Notes: a model not told the origin generated them from the sequence alone. A DNA stretch of 64,000 nucleotides from Neoroseomonas lacus (GCF_014644535.1 NZ_BMKW01000009.1:241016-305015); one strand, 5' to 3'; shown: positions 45,434-54,236, counted from the first letter of the stretch. Numbers and translations are program-made.

Positions 45434-46506
45434 GCCGCCTGCGCGATCGGCAGGCGGGACTTCATCAGCGGCATGATGCGCGTGCCGAACTGCTCCATGC
45501 CGATCAGGAAGTCGTCGAAGGTCAGCATCACCCCCGACAGGCCCGGCACGGCGGCGAGCTCGTCCATCTGCTTCGCCACGGTCTCATAGGACCCGACCAG
45601 GCGCAGCATGGTGGTGGGCTCGCGCTCCGACCGCACCATGCGCCCGACCGTCGAATGCGCTTCCGCCTTCACATCGGCCGCCGCCTGGCCGTCGCGCCAG
45701 GCCAGTGCCTCGAGGTCGGTGCCGGCGACGTAGTGCTTCCACTTCGCCATCGCCGCCTCATCCGTCTCGTCGGCGATCACCATCATCAGCAGCATCGCCT
45801 CGCAGGATTTGCCGGCCTCCGTGTTGGCGGCCATCAGCCGGGCGGTGTGCGGTGCCACCTGCGACACGTCGTTGATGCCGCCGGCGGAGATGAAGTTGTA
45901 GTCGGTGTATTCGGCGGCGAACTTCATGCCGCGGTTCGACTGCCCGGCCGAGATCAGATCGATCTTGCCCATCGGCTTCGGCTCGACCCGGCAATCCGTC
46001 ATCTGGAAGTACTGGCCCTTGTGGTTGGACATGCCGGTGGTCCAGAGGTCCTTGAGGACGGTGACGTATTCCTCGCCATACTCGTAGCGGCGGGCGAAGT
46101 GCTCCTCGCCGGGCCAGATGCCCATCTGCTCGTATTCGGCCTTCTGCCAGCCGGTGACGATGTTCACGCCGAAGCGTCCCGGCGCGATGGAGCTGATCGT
46201 CGAGGCCATGCGCGCGATCAGCGCCGGCGGGATCGACAGCACCGCGACAGAGGCGAACAGCTTGATCCGCGTCGTCACCGCCGCGAGGCCAGCCATCAGC
46301 GTGAAGCTCTCATGGTTGAAGTCCCAGTAGCGGGACGGCCCGCCGAAACCGCGCAGCTTGATCATCGACAGCGCGAAATCGAAGCCGAACTTTTCCGCCT
46401 TCAGCGTGACGTCACGGCTGAGCTCGAAGCTCGGCATGTATTGCGGGGAGGTGGTCGAAATCAGCCACCCATTGTTGCCGATCGGCAAGAAGACCCCGAG
46501 CTTCAT
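45430..46506 (-). CDS. RutA-like flavin-dependent monooxygenase (LLM class)
   Basis: A 358-aa luciferase-like enzyme. The N-terminus (MKLGVFLPIGNNGWLISTTS), FDFALSMIKLRGFGG, ESFTLMAGLAAVTTRIKLFA, RFGVNIVTGWQKAEYEQMGI and the C-terminal VMLTFDDFLIGMEQFGTRI closely follow RutA. RutA opens the uracil ring with FMNH2 and O2. Here none of rutC-rutF is present, and the partners are a complete ABC importer, an isochorismatase-like hydrolase and two PuuE-like proteins. The substrate is therefore probably a different N-heterocycle or ureide. First gene of the operon. Confidence 0.87.
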   Translation of the reverse strand: MKLGVFLPIGNNGWLISTTSPQYMPSFELSRDVTLKAEKFGFDFALSMIKLRGFGGPSRYWDFNHESFTLMAGLAAVTTRIKLFASVAVLSIPPALIARMASTISSIAPGRFGVNIVTGWQKAEYEQMGIWPGEEHFARRYEYGEEYVTVLKDLWTTGMSNHKGQYFQMTDCRVEPKPMGKIDLISAGQSNRGMKFAAEYTDYNFISAGGINDVSQVAPHTARLMAANTEAGKSCEAMLLMMVIADETDEAAMAKWKHYVAGTDLEALAWRDGQAAADVKAEAHSTVGRMVRSEREPTTMLRLVGSYETVAKQMDELAAVPGLSGVMLTFDDFLIGMEQFGTRIMPLMKSRLPIAQAA

Positions 46507-47180
46507 CGCGCATCCTCACTCTTCGCAGGTGCGAAAGGTAAGGATATCTGTTGACAACGAACAACCCGTGAGTGCCTGCAATTTGCGCGAAAACGGACGT
46601 GGGGCGACGAAAACGCCAATTCGACGTGCAGAACGACAGCATGTGATCGCGAAAATGGCAGGACGGGGCGATGCCTTTTGCCGCACTGTGGCGCCCTGCG
46701 TCTTCCGCGCGAGATCGGCGCGGGACCTTCCATCGCATGTGGCCGCGGAGGAGCGGACGCCGGGGTCAATGGGCTTGCATTTGTGTCGCGGCCATGCGGG
46801 CCTGTGGTGATGTTGCGGCAATCCGGCACGGCACTGCCGGGGGGGCTCTGCCCCTTCGGGCCTTCCCACCCAAGGCTTGTCGGCCTGTGGAAACCAGTCG
46901 CCCGCGCCGGGCGGGCCGGTCGCTTCCTGGCGGGCCGGGGCAGGTTGTGGGGCCCGGCACCACGGCCGCCCAACACCTGCGGCCGAATTCCTCGACCGTT
47001 GGTATTCGCCCTTTTCGTACCCTCGGACGCCGGGCGCGAACCTCGGGCTTGCCTGGTTTCGGCGGATTCTCGGCGGACCGCAGTCGCGGCCTCGGCACGC
47101 GTCAAGGACTCGCGCCGTTGCTGCAACACCGCACGCCGGAGCGGCAAGCGCGCCACGACCGTTGACGATGCGGTGACCCG
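46507..47180. other. Long intergenic region with degenerate repeat
   Basis: No gene is recognised in the 674 bp between the divergent RutA-like gene and tupB. Around 46829-46900 the reverse strand resembles the mosaic repeat core (a run like TTTCCACAGGCC followed by a GC hairpin), so a decayed copy is likely. Promoters for both flanking operons should be here. Confidence 0.4.
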
Positions 47181-47885
47181 ATGAACGACCTCGGCGCCGC
47201 CTTCTCCGCCGCCCTCGGCCTCCTGTCGGGCGCCGACCCGGCCCTATTGAGCATCGTCCTGCTGTCTCTTCAGGTCAGCCTCGCCGCGCTCGCCATCGCC
47301 GCGATGATCGGCCTGCCGCTCGGCGCCCTTCTGGCGGTGGCCCGGTTCCCCGGCCGCGCGGCGGTGATCGTCGCGCTGAACGCGCTGATGGGCCTTCCGC
47401 CGGTGCTGTGCGGTCTGCTGATCTATCTGCTGTTGTCGCGCTCAGGCCCGCTTGGCCCGCTTGGGTTGCTGTTCTCGCCGGCCGCCATGGTGGCGGCGCA
47501 GGCGGTGCTCATCACGCCCATCATCGCCGCCCTGGCGCGCCAGGTCCTGGAAGGCATGTGGGAGGAATATGCCGAGCAGTTCCGCTCCTTCCGCGTCTCC
47601 AGCCTGCGCGCGGTGCCGACGCTGCTGTGGGACGGCCGCTTCGCGCTGTTGACGGTGCTGCTGGCCGGCTTCGGGCGCGCCGCGGCGGAAGTCGGCGCGG
47701 TGATGATCGTGGGCGGCAACATCGAGGGCTACACTCGTGTCATGACCACCGCGATCGCTCTCGAGACCTCGAAGGGCGACCTGCCGCTGGCGCTCGCCCT
47801 CGGCATGGTGCTGATGGCGATCGTCGTCGTGGTCAATACGCTGGCGCAGGGCCTGCGCGGGGCTGCGGCGCGTTGGGCGGGCTGA
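47181..47885 (+). CDS. tupB: Tungstate ABC transporter permease TupB
   Basis: A 234-aa permease with about five or six helices. The family block LMGLPPVLCGLLIYLLLSRS and the loop FRSFRVSSLRAVPTLLWDGR are TupB-type, as is the AEVGAVMIVGGNIEGYTRVM segment. TupB forms the membrane channel of the tungstate importer. Unusually it is on the plus strand while tupA and tupC are on the minus strand, meeting tail to tail only 1 bp apart. Confidence 0.9.
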   Translation: MNDLGAAFSAALGLLSGADPALLSIVLLSLQVSLAALAIAAMIGLPLGALLAVARFPGRAAVIVALNALMGLPPVLCGLLIYLLLSRSGPLGPLGLLFSPAAMVAAQAVLITPIIAALARQVLEGMWEEYAEQFRSFRVSSLRAVPTLLWDGRFALLTVLLAGFGRAAAEVGAVMIVGGNIEGYTRVMTTAIALETSKGDLPLALALGMVLMAIVVVVNTLAQGLRGAAARWAG

Positions 47886-47886
47886 C

Positions 47887-48711
47887 CTACGAGGTCGGCT
47901 CCGGCTGCGCCGCATTCGGGAAGAACAGCTGCTCCCCATTGATCTTGTAGCCCGCGATCGCCGCCTGCCCGGCCGGCGAGACGATCCAGTCGATGAAGCG
48001 CTGCCCGTCCGCCACCTTCACATGCGGGTGGCGCTGCGGGTTCACCAGCATCACGCCATACTGGTTGAACAGGCGCGCATCGCCTTCGACGACGATCTTC
48101 AACTCCTGCCGGTTGCGGAAATTCAGCCAGGTGCCGCGATCGGTCAGGACATAGGCGTTCTGCGCGGCGGCGGTGTTCAGCGCCGGGCCCATGCCCTGGC
48201 CGATTTCGCGATACCATTGCCCGCGCCCGGTGACGGGGTCGATGCCCGCCTGCTGCCACATGCGCAACTCGGCCGCATGGGTGCCGCTGCGGTCGCCGCG
48301 GCTGATGAAGGGCGCCCCGGTCTCGGCGATGCGGCGCAACGCGGCGACCGTGTCGGTCGTGCCGGCGATATGCGCCGGGTCGGCGGCCGGGCCGACGATG
48401 ACGAAGTCATTGTACATGACATGGTGGCGCGGCCCGCCATGCCCCTCGGCGACGAAACGCTGTTCGGCCGCGCGGTCATGCACGAACAGCACATCCGCAT
48501 CGCCCCGCCGGCCGACATCGAGCGCCTGGCCGGTGCCGAGTGCGACGACGCGCACGGTGATGCCGGTCTCGCGCGTGAAGATCGGCAGGATGTGGCCGAA
48601 CAGCCCGGATTGCTCGGTGCTGGTGGTGGAGGCGACGGTGATCGTCCGCTCCTGCGCCAGCGCCGGCAAGGCGAGGATCAGGCCTAGGGCAAGCAGGCTT
48701 CTGCGCAACAT
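47887..48711 (-). CDS. tupA: Tungstate-binding periplasmic protein TupA
   Basis: A 274-aa binding protein with a signal peptide (MLRRSLLALGLILALPALA). The anion-binding start ITVASTTSTEQSGLFGHILP, then GQALDVGRRGDADVLFVHDRAAE and FISRGDRSGTHAAEL, are diagnostic of TupA. It captures tungstate with high affinity for tungsten enzymes. It lies 18 bp downstream of tupC on the same strand. Confidence 0.92.
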   Translation of the reverse strand: MLRRSLLALGLILALPALAQERTITVASTTSTEQSGLFGHILPIFTRETGITVRVVALGTGQALDVGRRGDADVLFVHDRAAEQRFVAEGHGGPRHHVMYNDFVIVGPAADPAHIAGTTDTVAALRRIAETGAPFISRGDRSGTHAAELRMWQQAGIDPVTGRGQWYREIGQGMGPALNTAAAQNAYVLTDRGTWLNFRNRQELKIVVEGDARLFNQYGVMLVNPQRHPHVKVADGQRFIDWIVSPAGQAAIAGYKINGEQLFFPNAAQPEPTS

Positions 48712-48729
48712 GCGGGATCCTCCGAAGAG

Positions 48730-49455
48730 TCAGTGCGGCAACAGGTCGCCGCGCAGGAAGGCGGCCGCCTCCGGCGCGGCGGGGCCGGCGAAGAACGTCT
48801 CGGCGGCAGCTTGTTCGGCCACCCGCCCCGCATGCAGGAACACGACATGACCCGCGAGGCGCCGGGCCTGGCCGAGGTCATGCGTCGTCATCACGATCTT
48901 GGTGCCCTGGGCGACGAGGCGGGCGACGATCTGTTCGACCGCGCGCGTCGCGCCGGGGTCGAGGCTGGCGCAGGGTTCGTCGAGGAACAGCACCTCCGCG
49001 CCGGTGGCCGCGGCGCGCGCCAAGGCGAGACGCTGCTGCTCGCCGCCCGACAGCCGCCGGGCCGGCCGGTCCGCCAGCATCGACAACCCCACCAGGGCCA
49101 GCGCCTGCTCGGCCCGATCCGTGCGTTGCTTCGCCGGGATGCCGGCCAGCCGCAGCGGATAGAGCACATTGGCGATGGCCGAGCGCCGCAGCAGCACCGG
49201 GCGCTGGAACACCATGGCCTGGCGGCGCGAGACATCGCCGCTGAGCTCCCCCCAGCGAATGCGGCCTTCGGTCGGCGTCAGCAGCCCGTGCAGCAGCCGC
49301 AGCAGCACCGATTTCCCGGCGCCATTCGGCCCGATGATGACGGTCGGCGCCCCTGCGGCAATGGAGAGGGTCACATCCGACAGGATGCGCGTCGCTCCGG
49401 CGGCGAAGCCAAGGCCTTGCGTCTCGAGCGGCAGGATGGTCGTGGGCGCGCGCAT
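48730..49455 (-). CDS. tupC: Tungstate ABC transporter ATPase TupC
   Basis: A 241-aa ATPase. Walker A is IGPNGAGKSVLLR, the signature LSGGEQQRLALARA, Walker B VLFLDEPCASLD and the switch MTTHDLGQA. Order and size fit TupC. The ATG at 49455 is chosen because the in-frame ATG at 49590 would run through the divergent regulator promoter. Co-transcribed with tupA. Confidence 0.87.
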   Translation of the reverse strand: MRAPTTILPLETQGLGFAAGATRILSDVTLSIAAGAPTVIIGPNGAGKSVLLRLLHGLLTPTEGRIRWGELSGDVSRRQAMVFQRPVLLRRSAIANVLYPLRLAGIPAKQRTDRAEQALALVGLSMLADRPARRLSGGEQQRLALARAAATGAEVLFLDEPCASLDPGATRAVEQIVARLVAQGTKIVMTTHDLGQARRLAGHVVFLHAGRVAEQAAAETFFAGPAAPEAAAFLRGDLLPH

Positions 49456-49533
49456 CAGCCCTGCCGCCCGTGCCGCCGGTGCTCTCTGCCTGCGTTGCGC
49501 ATGCCGCTTCCTATCCGTTCCCTTGACATGCGC

Positions 49534-49550
49534 ACGGCAGATGATGCCGT
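49534..49550. promoter_or_regulatory. Candidate operator between tupC and regulator
   Basis: ACGGCAGATGATGCCGT is an inverted repeat with 5-bp arms (ACGGC and GCCGT). TTGAC at 49523 and GTCAA at 49549 add a further, unevenly spaced symmetry. It sits between the divergent tupC and regulator genes and is a plausible site for that regulator. Inferred from position and symmetry. Confidence 0.4.
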
Positions 49551-49600
49551 CAACGTCGCCCGGCCTTGACCTTGGCGCGGCATTTGCCATTCATTGCCGG

Positions 49601-50485
49601 ATGCTGCCGGATGTCATGACCTTGAAGGAGACCGCCGCCTGGCTGCGACTGTCCGAACGCGCCCTGTACGACCTCGCGCGGGCGCGGCAGGTGCCGGCGG
49701 CGCTGCTCGGCGGCAAATGGCTGTTTCCGCGTGGGTTGCTGGAACGCTGGCTGGCCGCGCGCGCCGATGGCGGGGAGGCGCCGCACCGCGCTGCGCCGCC
49801 GCCGGTGCTCGCCGGCAGCCATGACCCGCTGCTCGATTGGGCGGTGCGGCAATCAGGCTGCGGGCTGGCGCTCCGCTCGGGTGGCAGCCTGGAAGGGCTC
49901 GACGTGCTGGCCGCCGGGCAGGCGGTGGCGGCCGCGGTGCATCTGCACGACCCGGATGGCGGCGGCTGGAACGCGCCGGCGGTGTGGCAGGTGCTCGGCC
50001 GCGGCGGCCATGTGGGCATCACCTGGGCCTGGCGGGAACAGGGGTTGCTGGTGGCGCCTGGCAATCCGCTCGGGCTGGCGAGCGTCACCGACCTGGCGCG
50101 GCCCGGGCTGCGCGTGGTCGGCCGGCAGAACCGCGCCGGCAGCCATGTGCTGCTGCTGCATCTGCTGAATGAGGCGGGGCTGCGGCTCGATGCCATCGCC
50201 TTCCTGGCCGAGCCGGCGCTCGCCGAGGACGAGGTGGCCGCCGCCGTCGCCGATGGCCGTGCCGAGGCGGGTTTCGGCATCCGCGCCGAGGCGATCGCCC
50301 GGGGCCTCGGCTTCGTGCCGCTCGTGCGTGAGCGCTTCGACCTGGTGATGGCGCGGCGCGACTTCTTCGACCCGCCCTTGCAGGCGCTGCTGGCTTTTGC
50401 ACGTGGGGCCGCCTTCGCGGCGCGCGCGGGCCGGATGGGCGGCTACGACATCGCCGAGACGGGGCGCGTCGCGTTCAATGGTTGA
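49601..50485 (+). CDS. HTH regulator with periplasmic-binding-like sensor domain
   Basis: A 294-aa protein. Residues 5-55 form an excisionase-type winged helix (TLKETAAWLRLSERALYDLA, then GGKWLFPRGLLERWL). The remaining 235 residues resemble a type-2 binding-protein fold (GLDVLAAGQAVAAAVHLHDP; RPGLRVVGRQNRAGSHVLLL; GRAEAGFGIRAEAIARGLGF) of the kind that senses molybdate or tungstate in related regulators. It is divergent from tupC with a palindrome between. Control of tungstate uptake is the natural inference. The ATG at 49601 begins the domain. Confidence 0.82.
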   Translation: MLPDVMTLKETAAWLRLSERALYDLARARQVPAALLGGKWLFPRGLLERWLAARADGGEAPHRAAPPPVLAGSHDPLLDWAVRQSGCGLALRSGGSLEGLDVLAAGQAVAAAVHLHDPDGGGWNAPAVWQVLGRGGHVGITWAWREQGLLVAPGNPLGLASVTDLARPGLRVVGRQNRAGSHVLLLHLLNEAGLRLDAIAFLAEPALAEDEVAAAVADGRAEAGFGIRAEAIARGLGFVPLVRERFDLVMARRDFFDPPLQALLAFARGAAFAARAGRMGGYDIAETGRVAFNG

Positions 50486-50501
50486 GGGCGCGGGGCGCCG
50501 C

Positions 50502-50763
50502 GGGGAGGGGCCCTGCCCCTCCCCGGACCCCACCCCGCCGAAGGCCTAAGGGCCTCTGGACACCTCGAATTGGTAATGGGCCCGGCGAGATGTACGGGAC
50601 GAGAATGTCGCGTTGCGCCCGGTATCCAGAATGAGTCTTGGCGCCGGGCGCAGTGGGCGTCCTGCTGACGCGCGGCCCCCTTGCGCCCAACGCCCGGTAT
50701 TGGTGTCCAGAGGCCCTTAGGCCTTTGGTGGGGGAGGGTCTGCAGGGGGCAAAGCCCTCTCCG
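50502..50763. repeat. Mosaic dispersed repeat, copy J (composite with inverted ends)
   Basis: The left hairpin is GGGGAGGGGC-CCT-GCCCCTCCCC, followed by the core in reverse orientation. The core appears forward at about 50703, with a closing hairpin. The interior shares ordered blocks with copy C. It lies between the tungstate regulator and the enolase-superfamily gene, both on the plus strand. Confidence 0.85.
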
Positions 50764-50837
50764 GTTCCAACCGCCCCGCAAGGGTTGCCGCCCCCGCCCG
50801 TCGCGCGCAGGCTTCGCGCAACGGAGGAACGCACCGA

Positions 50838-51935
50838 ATGACCGATCTGACCATCCGCGAGATTCGCACCACCCTGTTGCAGATGCCCTGGGCGGATGAC
50901 CCCTGGCTTGCCGGCCACGCCCTCGGCCCGACGCGCGACCTGGTGGTCGTGGAAGTCGTCACGCAATCCGGCCTGACCGGCATGGGATACCTGCATCTGC
51001 TGAACCTGCCGCTGCAGCGCACGATCGGTGCCTGCATCGCGGAAGCGCTGGCGCCGCGTATCATGGGCCGCGACGCGAGCGCGGTGGAGGCGATCTGGCG
51101 CGACCTGTGGCGGTTGACACTGACCGGCGGGCGCGGCGGCGTGACGATGATGGCGCAGTCGGCGATCGACATCGCCTTGTGGGACGTGGTCGGCAAGGCG
51201 GCCGGCCTGCCGCTGCACCGGCTGTGGGGGCATTACCGCTCCGAGATCCCGATCTATGGCAGCGGCTGCTTCCGCGGGTCCTTTGGCGACGGGATGATCG
51301 CCAAGGCCAAGCACTTCGTCAGCCAGGGCTACAAGGCGATCAAGATGCAGGTGGCGCATGTCGGCGACCTGCACACCGATGTGGACAATGTGCGCCGCAT
51401 GCGCGACGCGGTCGGGCCGGACATCGACATCATGATCGACGTGAACATGGGCTGGTCGGCCGATGTGGCGATCACCATGGGCCGCAAGTTCGAGGAATTC
51501 GACGCCTATTGGCTGGAGGAGCCGGTCACTGCCGACGACTATGCCGGCTATCTGCGCTGCGCCGAGGCGCTCGACATGCGCGTGGTGGGCGGCGAGACGC
51601 ATTTCGGCCGCGCCGACCTCAAGCCCTTCTTCGAAAGCCCGCGCCTGCCGATCCTGCAGCCCGACCCGATGCGCGGCGGGCTGACGGAACTGCGCAAGAT
51701 CGCGACGGTCGCCGATACCTGGGGCATGACCATCGCGCCGCATCTGTTCCCGGAGCTGAACGTGCATCTGCTGGCGTCCATCCCGAACGGGATCTGGGCC
51801 GAGCAGATGGGGCTGCTGGACGATGTGTTCGTCTCCCTGCCGAACATCGCCAACGGCTTGATCACGGCGCCGGAGACGCCCGGGCATGGGCTGGCCTTCA
51901 AGGCGGAGGTCATGAAGGACTTCGTGCTGCGGTAG
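50838..51935 (+). CDS. Mandelate racemase / muconate lactonizing enzyme family protein
   Basis: A 365-aa enolase-superfamily enzyme. It has the capping-domain start TIREIRTTLLQMPW, then a beta-barrel with YKAIKMQV (catalytic Lys region, about residue 170). Metal ligands are the Asp in MIDVNMGWS, the Glu in YWLEEPV and the Glu in VVGGETHFG, with the His in IAPHLFPE. These enzymes abstract a proton alpha to a carboxylate, so an acid-sugar dehydratase or racemase is likely. The exact substrate cannot be given. No other sugar-acid genes are adjacent. Confidence 0.87.
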   Translation: MTDLTIREIRTTLLQMPWADDPWLAGHALGPTRDLVVVEVVTQSGLTGMGYLHLLNLPLQRTIGACIAEALAPRIMGRDASAVEAIWRDLWRLTLTGGRGGVTMMAQSAIDIALWDVVGKAAGLPLHRLWGHYRSEIPIYGSGCFRGSFGDGMIAKAKHFVSQGYKAIKMQVAHVGDLHTDVDNVRRMRDAVGPDIDIMIDVNMGWSADVAITMGRKFEEFDAYWLEEPVTADDYAGYLRCAEALDMRVVGGETHFGRADLKPFFESPRLPILQPDPMRGGLTELRKIATVADTWGMTIAPHLFPELNVHLLASIPNGIWAEQMGLLDDVFVSLPNIANGLITAPETPGHGLAFKAEVMKDFVLR

Positions 51936-51957
51936 GGTTCGCGTCCACGCCGCGATC

Positions 51958-52036
51958 GGAGGGGCGCCGCTCCACCAGGCCACCCCTTCACGGCCCCATC
52001 GACAATGCAGCGCATTGCCGATGGGGTCCCGAAAGG
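51958..52036. repeat. Mosaic dispersed repeat, copy F (left part)
   Basis: A damaged first hairpin (GGAGGGGCGCCGC) is followed by a strong second one. The second has near-perfect 17-bp arms at 51992-52008 and 52012-52028 around AGC. Same order as the left end of copy A. It follows the enolase-superfamily gene and could terminate its transcript. Confidence 0.7.
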
Positions 52037-52174
52037 GCAGTGCGCTTTGGAATGGCATTGGCCGCCCTCGTCGAAGGAGAGCGGTGGAATTTTTTTCGAT
52101 GCCCCTGAGACGTCGAATATACTAGGAGGGTGTTGCGGCTGCGGCGCTGCGGCGTGCGAAGCAATCAGATCCTA

Positions 52175-52914
52175 AGGGTCTGGTCCAGATTGGATGATCT
52201 GAGCACCTGCTAAGGTGCTGTGATGGCTTGGAAAAATCGCTATCTGCGCCACACGCGCAATTCCGAGGTCAAATTGCGTCAGCTCGTGCGCTTCTTCTGC
52301 GCTGATCTGACTGCTGCCCAGGCCACCGAACTCTCCGGGCTCGACCGCAAGACCACCCCTGCGTCTGTTCACCCTCTTCCGCGCCCGCATGGCTGACCTC
52401 GCCACCCATGCCTGCCCCTTCGCTGGCGAGGTCGAGGTCGATGAAAGCTACTTCGGCGCCAGCCGCGTCCGCGGCAAACGAGGCCGTGGCGCCGGGCGCA
52501 AGACACCGGTCTTCGGCATCCTCAAGCGCGGCGGCCGGTGCATACCCAGATCGTCAGAAACTGTTCAAAAGCAGCGCTTCAAGGCATCATCAAAGGCACG
52601 ATCGACGTCTCCGCGAGTATCCATTCCGACGGCTGGCGCGCCTATGACGGCCTCGTCGAGGCAGGCTCCGCCAAGCACCACCGCATCCGACACAACGACG
52701 ATCAGCTCGCCGACGACGGCGTCCACATCAACGGCATCGAGAGCTTCTGGTGCTTCTCAAGACGCCGCCTGGCCAAGTTCAACGGCATCCCCAACGCCAG
52801 CTTTCCAGCCTTCCTCAAGGAGTGCAAATTCCGCTTCAACAACAGGCATGGCGATCTGTACCGAACCATGTTCCGCTCTCTCCAGCGTAACCCGCTCGGA
52901 TTCTAATCTGGACT
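52175..52914. mobile_element. IS1595-family insertion sequence, degenerate
   Basis: About 740 bp. The ends carry related inverted sequences (GGTCCAGATT on the left, AATCTGGACT on the right). The 8-bp word AGATCCTA flanks both sides (52167-52174 and 52915-52922), matching the 8-bp target duplication known for IS1595 elements. The exact tips are uncertain because the left inverted repeat may be longer. It contains one broken transposase. Confidence 0.75.
52223..52906 (+). pseudogene. IS1595-type transposase, two frameshifts
   Basis: Three frames carry one DDE transposase: MAWKNRYLRHTRNSEVKLRQ to LDRKTT, then LFTLFRARMADLATHACPF with VEVDESYFGASRVRGKRGRG, then IVRNCSKAALQGIIKG with SIHSDGWRAYDG and HINGIESFW (the remaining catalytic residues). 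One extra base near 52357-52360 and one missing base near 52536 break the frame. Rejoined, the length is about 227 aa, typical of the IS1016-like subgroup. The copy cannot move by itself. Confidence 0.82.
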
Positions 52915-53147
52915 AGATCCTACCTTTTTAAGCGGCTTCGGCGCTGTTGGGACCGGTAGGCGTTCAGCGCCCCCCTAAACACGACAGGAGTGTCCAGCGA
53001 ATGCCAGCGTTCCGGGCGCCGCTTGCCGGCCGGCTCCTCGGCTGACCCGGCATGAGCGGCATGGTTTCATGCACAGCCGCCACGCCAACCCTGCTCGCGA
53101 TAACCTTTGCCTTGTCGAGACAAGGTCATCGGCAAGGCTCGGCGGCA

Positions 53148-53936
53148 TCAGCTCCCCGGGCAGCCCACCACCACGCGCTGCAGGGTCCGCACGCCTTCGG
53201 CAGTCTGCGTCCAGCGCGCATCGGATTGAGGCGGGGTCAGCATCCGCGCCGCCTCGGCGAGGTCACTGCAGCGCTGGTCGTCCGCCCCGCAGGAGACCGA
53301 GACGCCGATCATCCGTGCGCTGGCCCCATGGAAGCGCCCGCTGGCATTGCCTGGCGCGTCGCGCAGCAGCGTATCCGCCTCCGCGCGCATCAGGTCGTTG
53401 TCGGGGCAGATGCCGGCCCGCGGCGTGCCGGCGCGGCGGTCATACAGCGCGGCGAGCAGTTCCTCCCGCCAAGCGTTGCGTTCTGCCTGGGTATTGGCGC
53501 CGCCGGCCGCGAGCGCCGCCTGGCCGGCCGTCACGGCGCAGTTGAGATAGCCGGCGCGCTGCTCGGCCGAGGCGCCGGCGGCCTGGCGGCGGCAGGCGCG
53601 GGCGCGCAGTTCCTGGGCCTCGGCGCAGGGCTTGTCGGCATCGCCGGTGCAGGCGGCTACGGGTTCCTGCGCCACCGTGTCCCAGGCGCCCTGGGCGGCG
53701 GCGGTGGACATGCGGGTGAGCTGCGCGACGGCGATGGTGGTCCCGGCACCGGCGGCCGCGCCGGCGACCTGCCCGGCAGGCCCGGCGACCGACCCAGCCA
53801 CGGCACCCGCGGCGGCTGAACCCGCAGCGCTGCCGACCGCGGCGCCGGCGGTGCTGGCCGCTTGTTCGCAGCCAGCCAGCAGGCCGAGGCCCAGCATCAG
53901 CAGGGCGGGGCGGAAGGGCGTGCGGCGGACCGGCAT
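53148..53936 (-). CDS. Glycine-zipper lipoprotein of unknown function
   Basis: A 262-aa protein with a signal ending in a lipobox (LGLLAGC, about residue 23). Residues 26-65 are a Gly/Ala-rich glycine-zipper-like stretch (VGSAAGSAAAGAVAGSVAGP) typical of membrane-inserting outer-membrane lipoproteins. The C-terminal part has about eight cysteines (CTGDADKPC; RARACRRQ; GICPDN; VSCGADDQRCSD), suggesting disulphides. I do not recognise the family. It stands alone, downstream of the dead IS on the opposite strand. Confidence 0.72.
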   Translation of the reverse strand: MPVRRTPFRPALLMLGLGLLAGCEQAASTAGAAVGSAAGSAAAGAVAGSVAGPAGQVAGAAAGAGTTIAVAQLTRMSTAAAQGAWDTVAQEPVAACTGDADKPCAEAQELRARACRRQAAGASAEQRAGYLNCAVTAGQAALAAGGANTQAERNAWREELLAALYDRRAGTPRAGICPDNDLMRAEADTLLRDAPGNASGRFHGASARMIGVSVSCGADDQRCSDLAEAARMLTPPQSDARWTQTAEGVRTLQRVVVGCPGS

Positions 53937-54236
53937 GATCTCTCTCCTGCTGTTGGCGCAGGCGCGTGTCCTGCTTCCGGAATCCGGGGATCCCGATCGC
54001 CCTCCGCTGCCGAGGCCGCGACGGTCGCGAACAGAATGTTAGGCCGAAATCGATGCCGGGTCATACCGCCGCGATATCGATCCGCCGGAACCGCCGCAGC
54101 TCGGCCGCGCCTCGGTGTCCGTTCGAGAATGCGCCTCGCGGCACATTCTGAGGTCCGGTACTGGCCCGCACCGCCGCCCAGCAGCCCCTTCAAGGATTAC
54201 GGGTGCGGGCCGGTGCCTGGCCGACCAAACCGACAC
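53937..54236. other. Intergenic, nothing recognised
   Basis: The gap between the lipoprotein start and the stop of the large membrane protein. I see no gene or conserved repeat. Confidence 0.35.

Noticed and set aside
45430-46506. Calling the gene rutA and the operon a uracil (Rut) pathway
   Set aside because: Only the oxygenase is clearly RutA-like. rutC-F are absent and the hydrolase is closer to N-carbamoylsarcosine amidase, so the substrate was left open.
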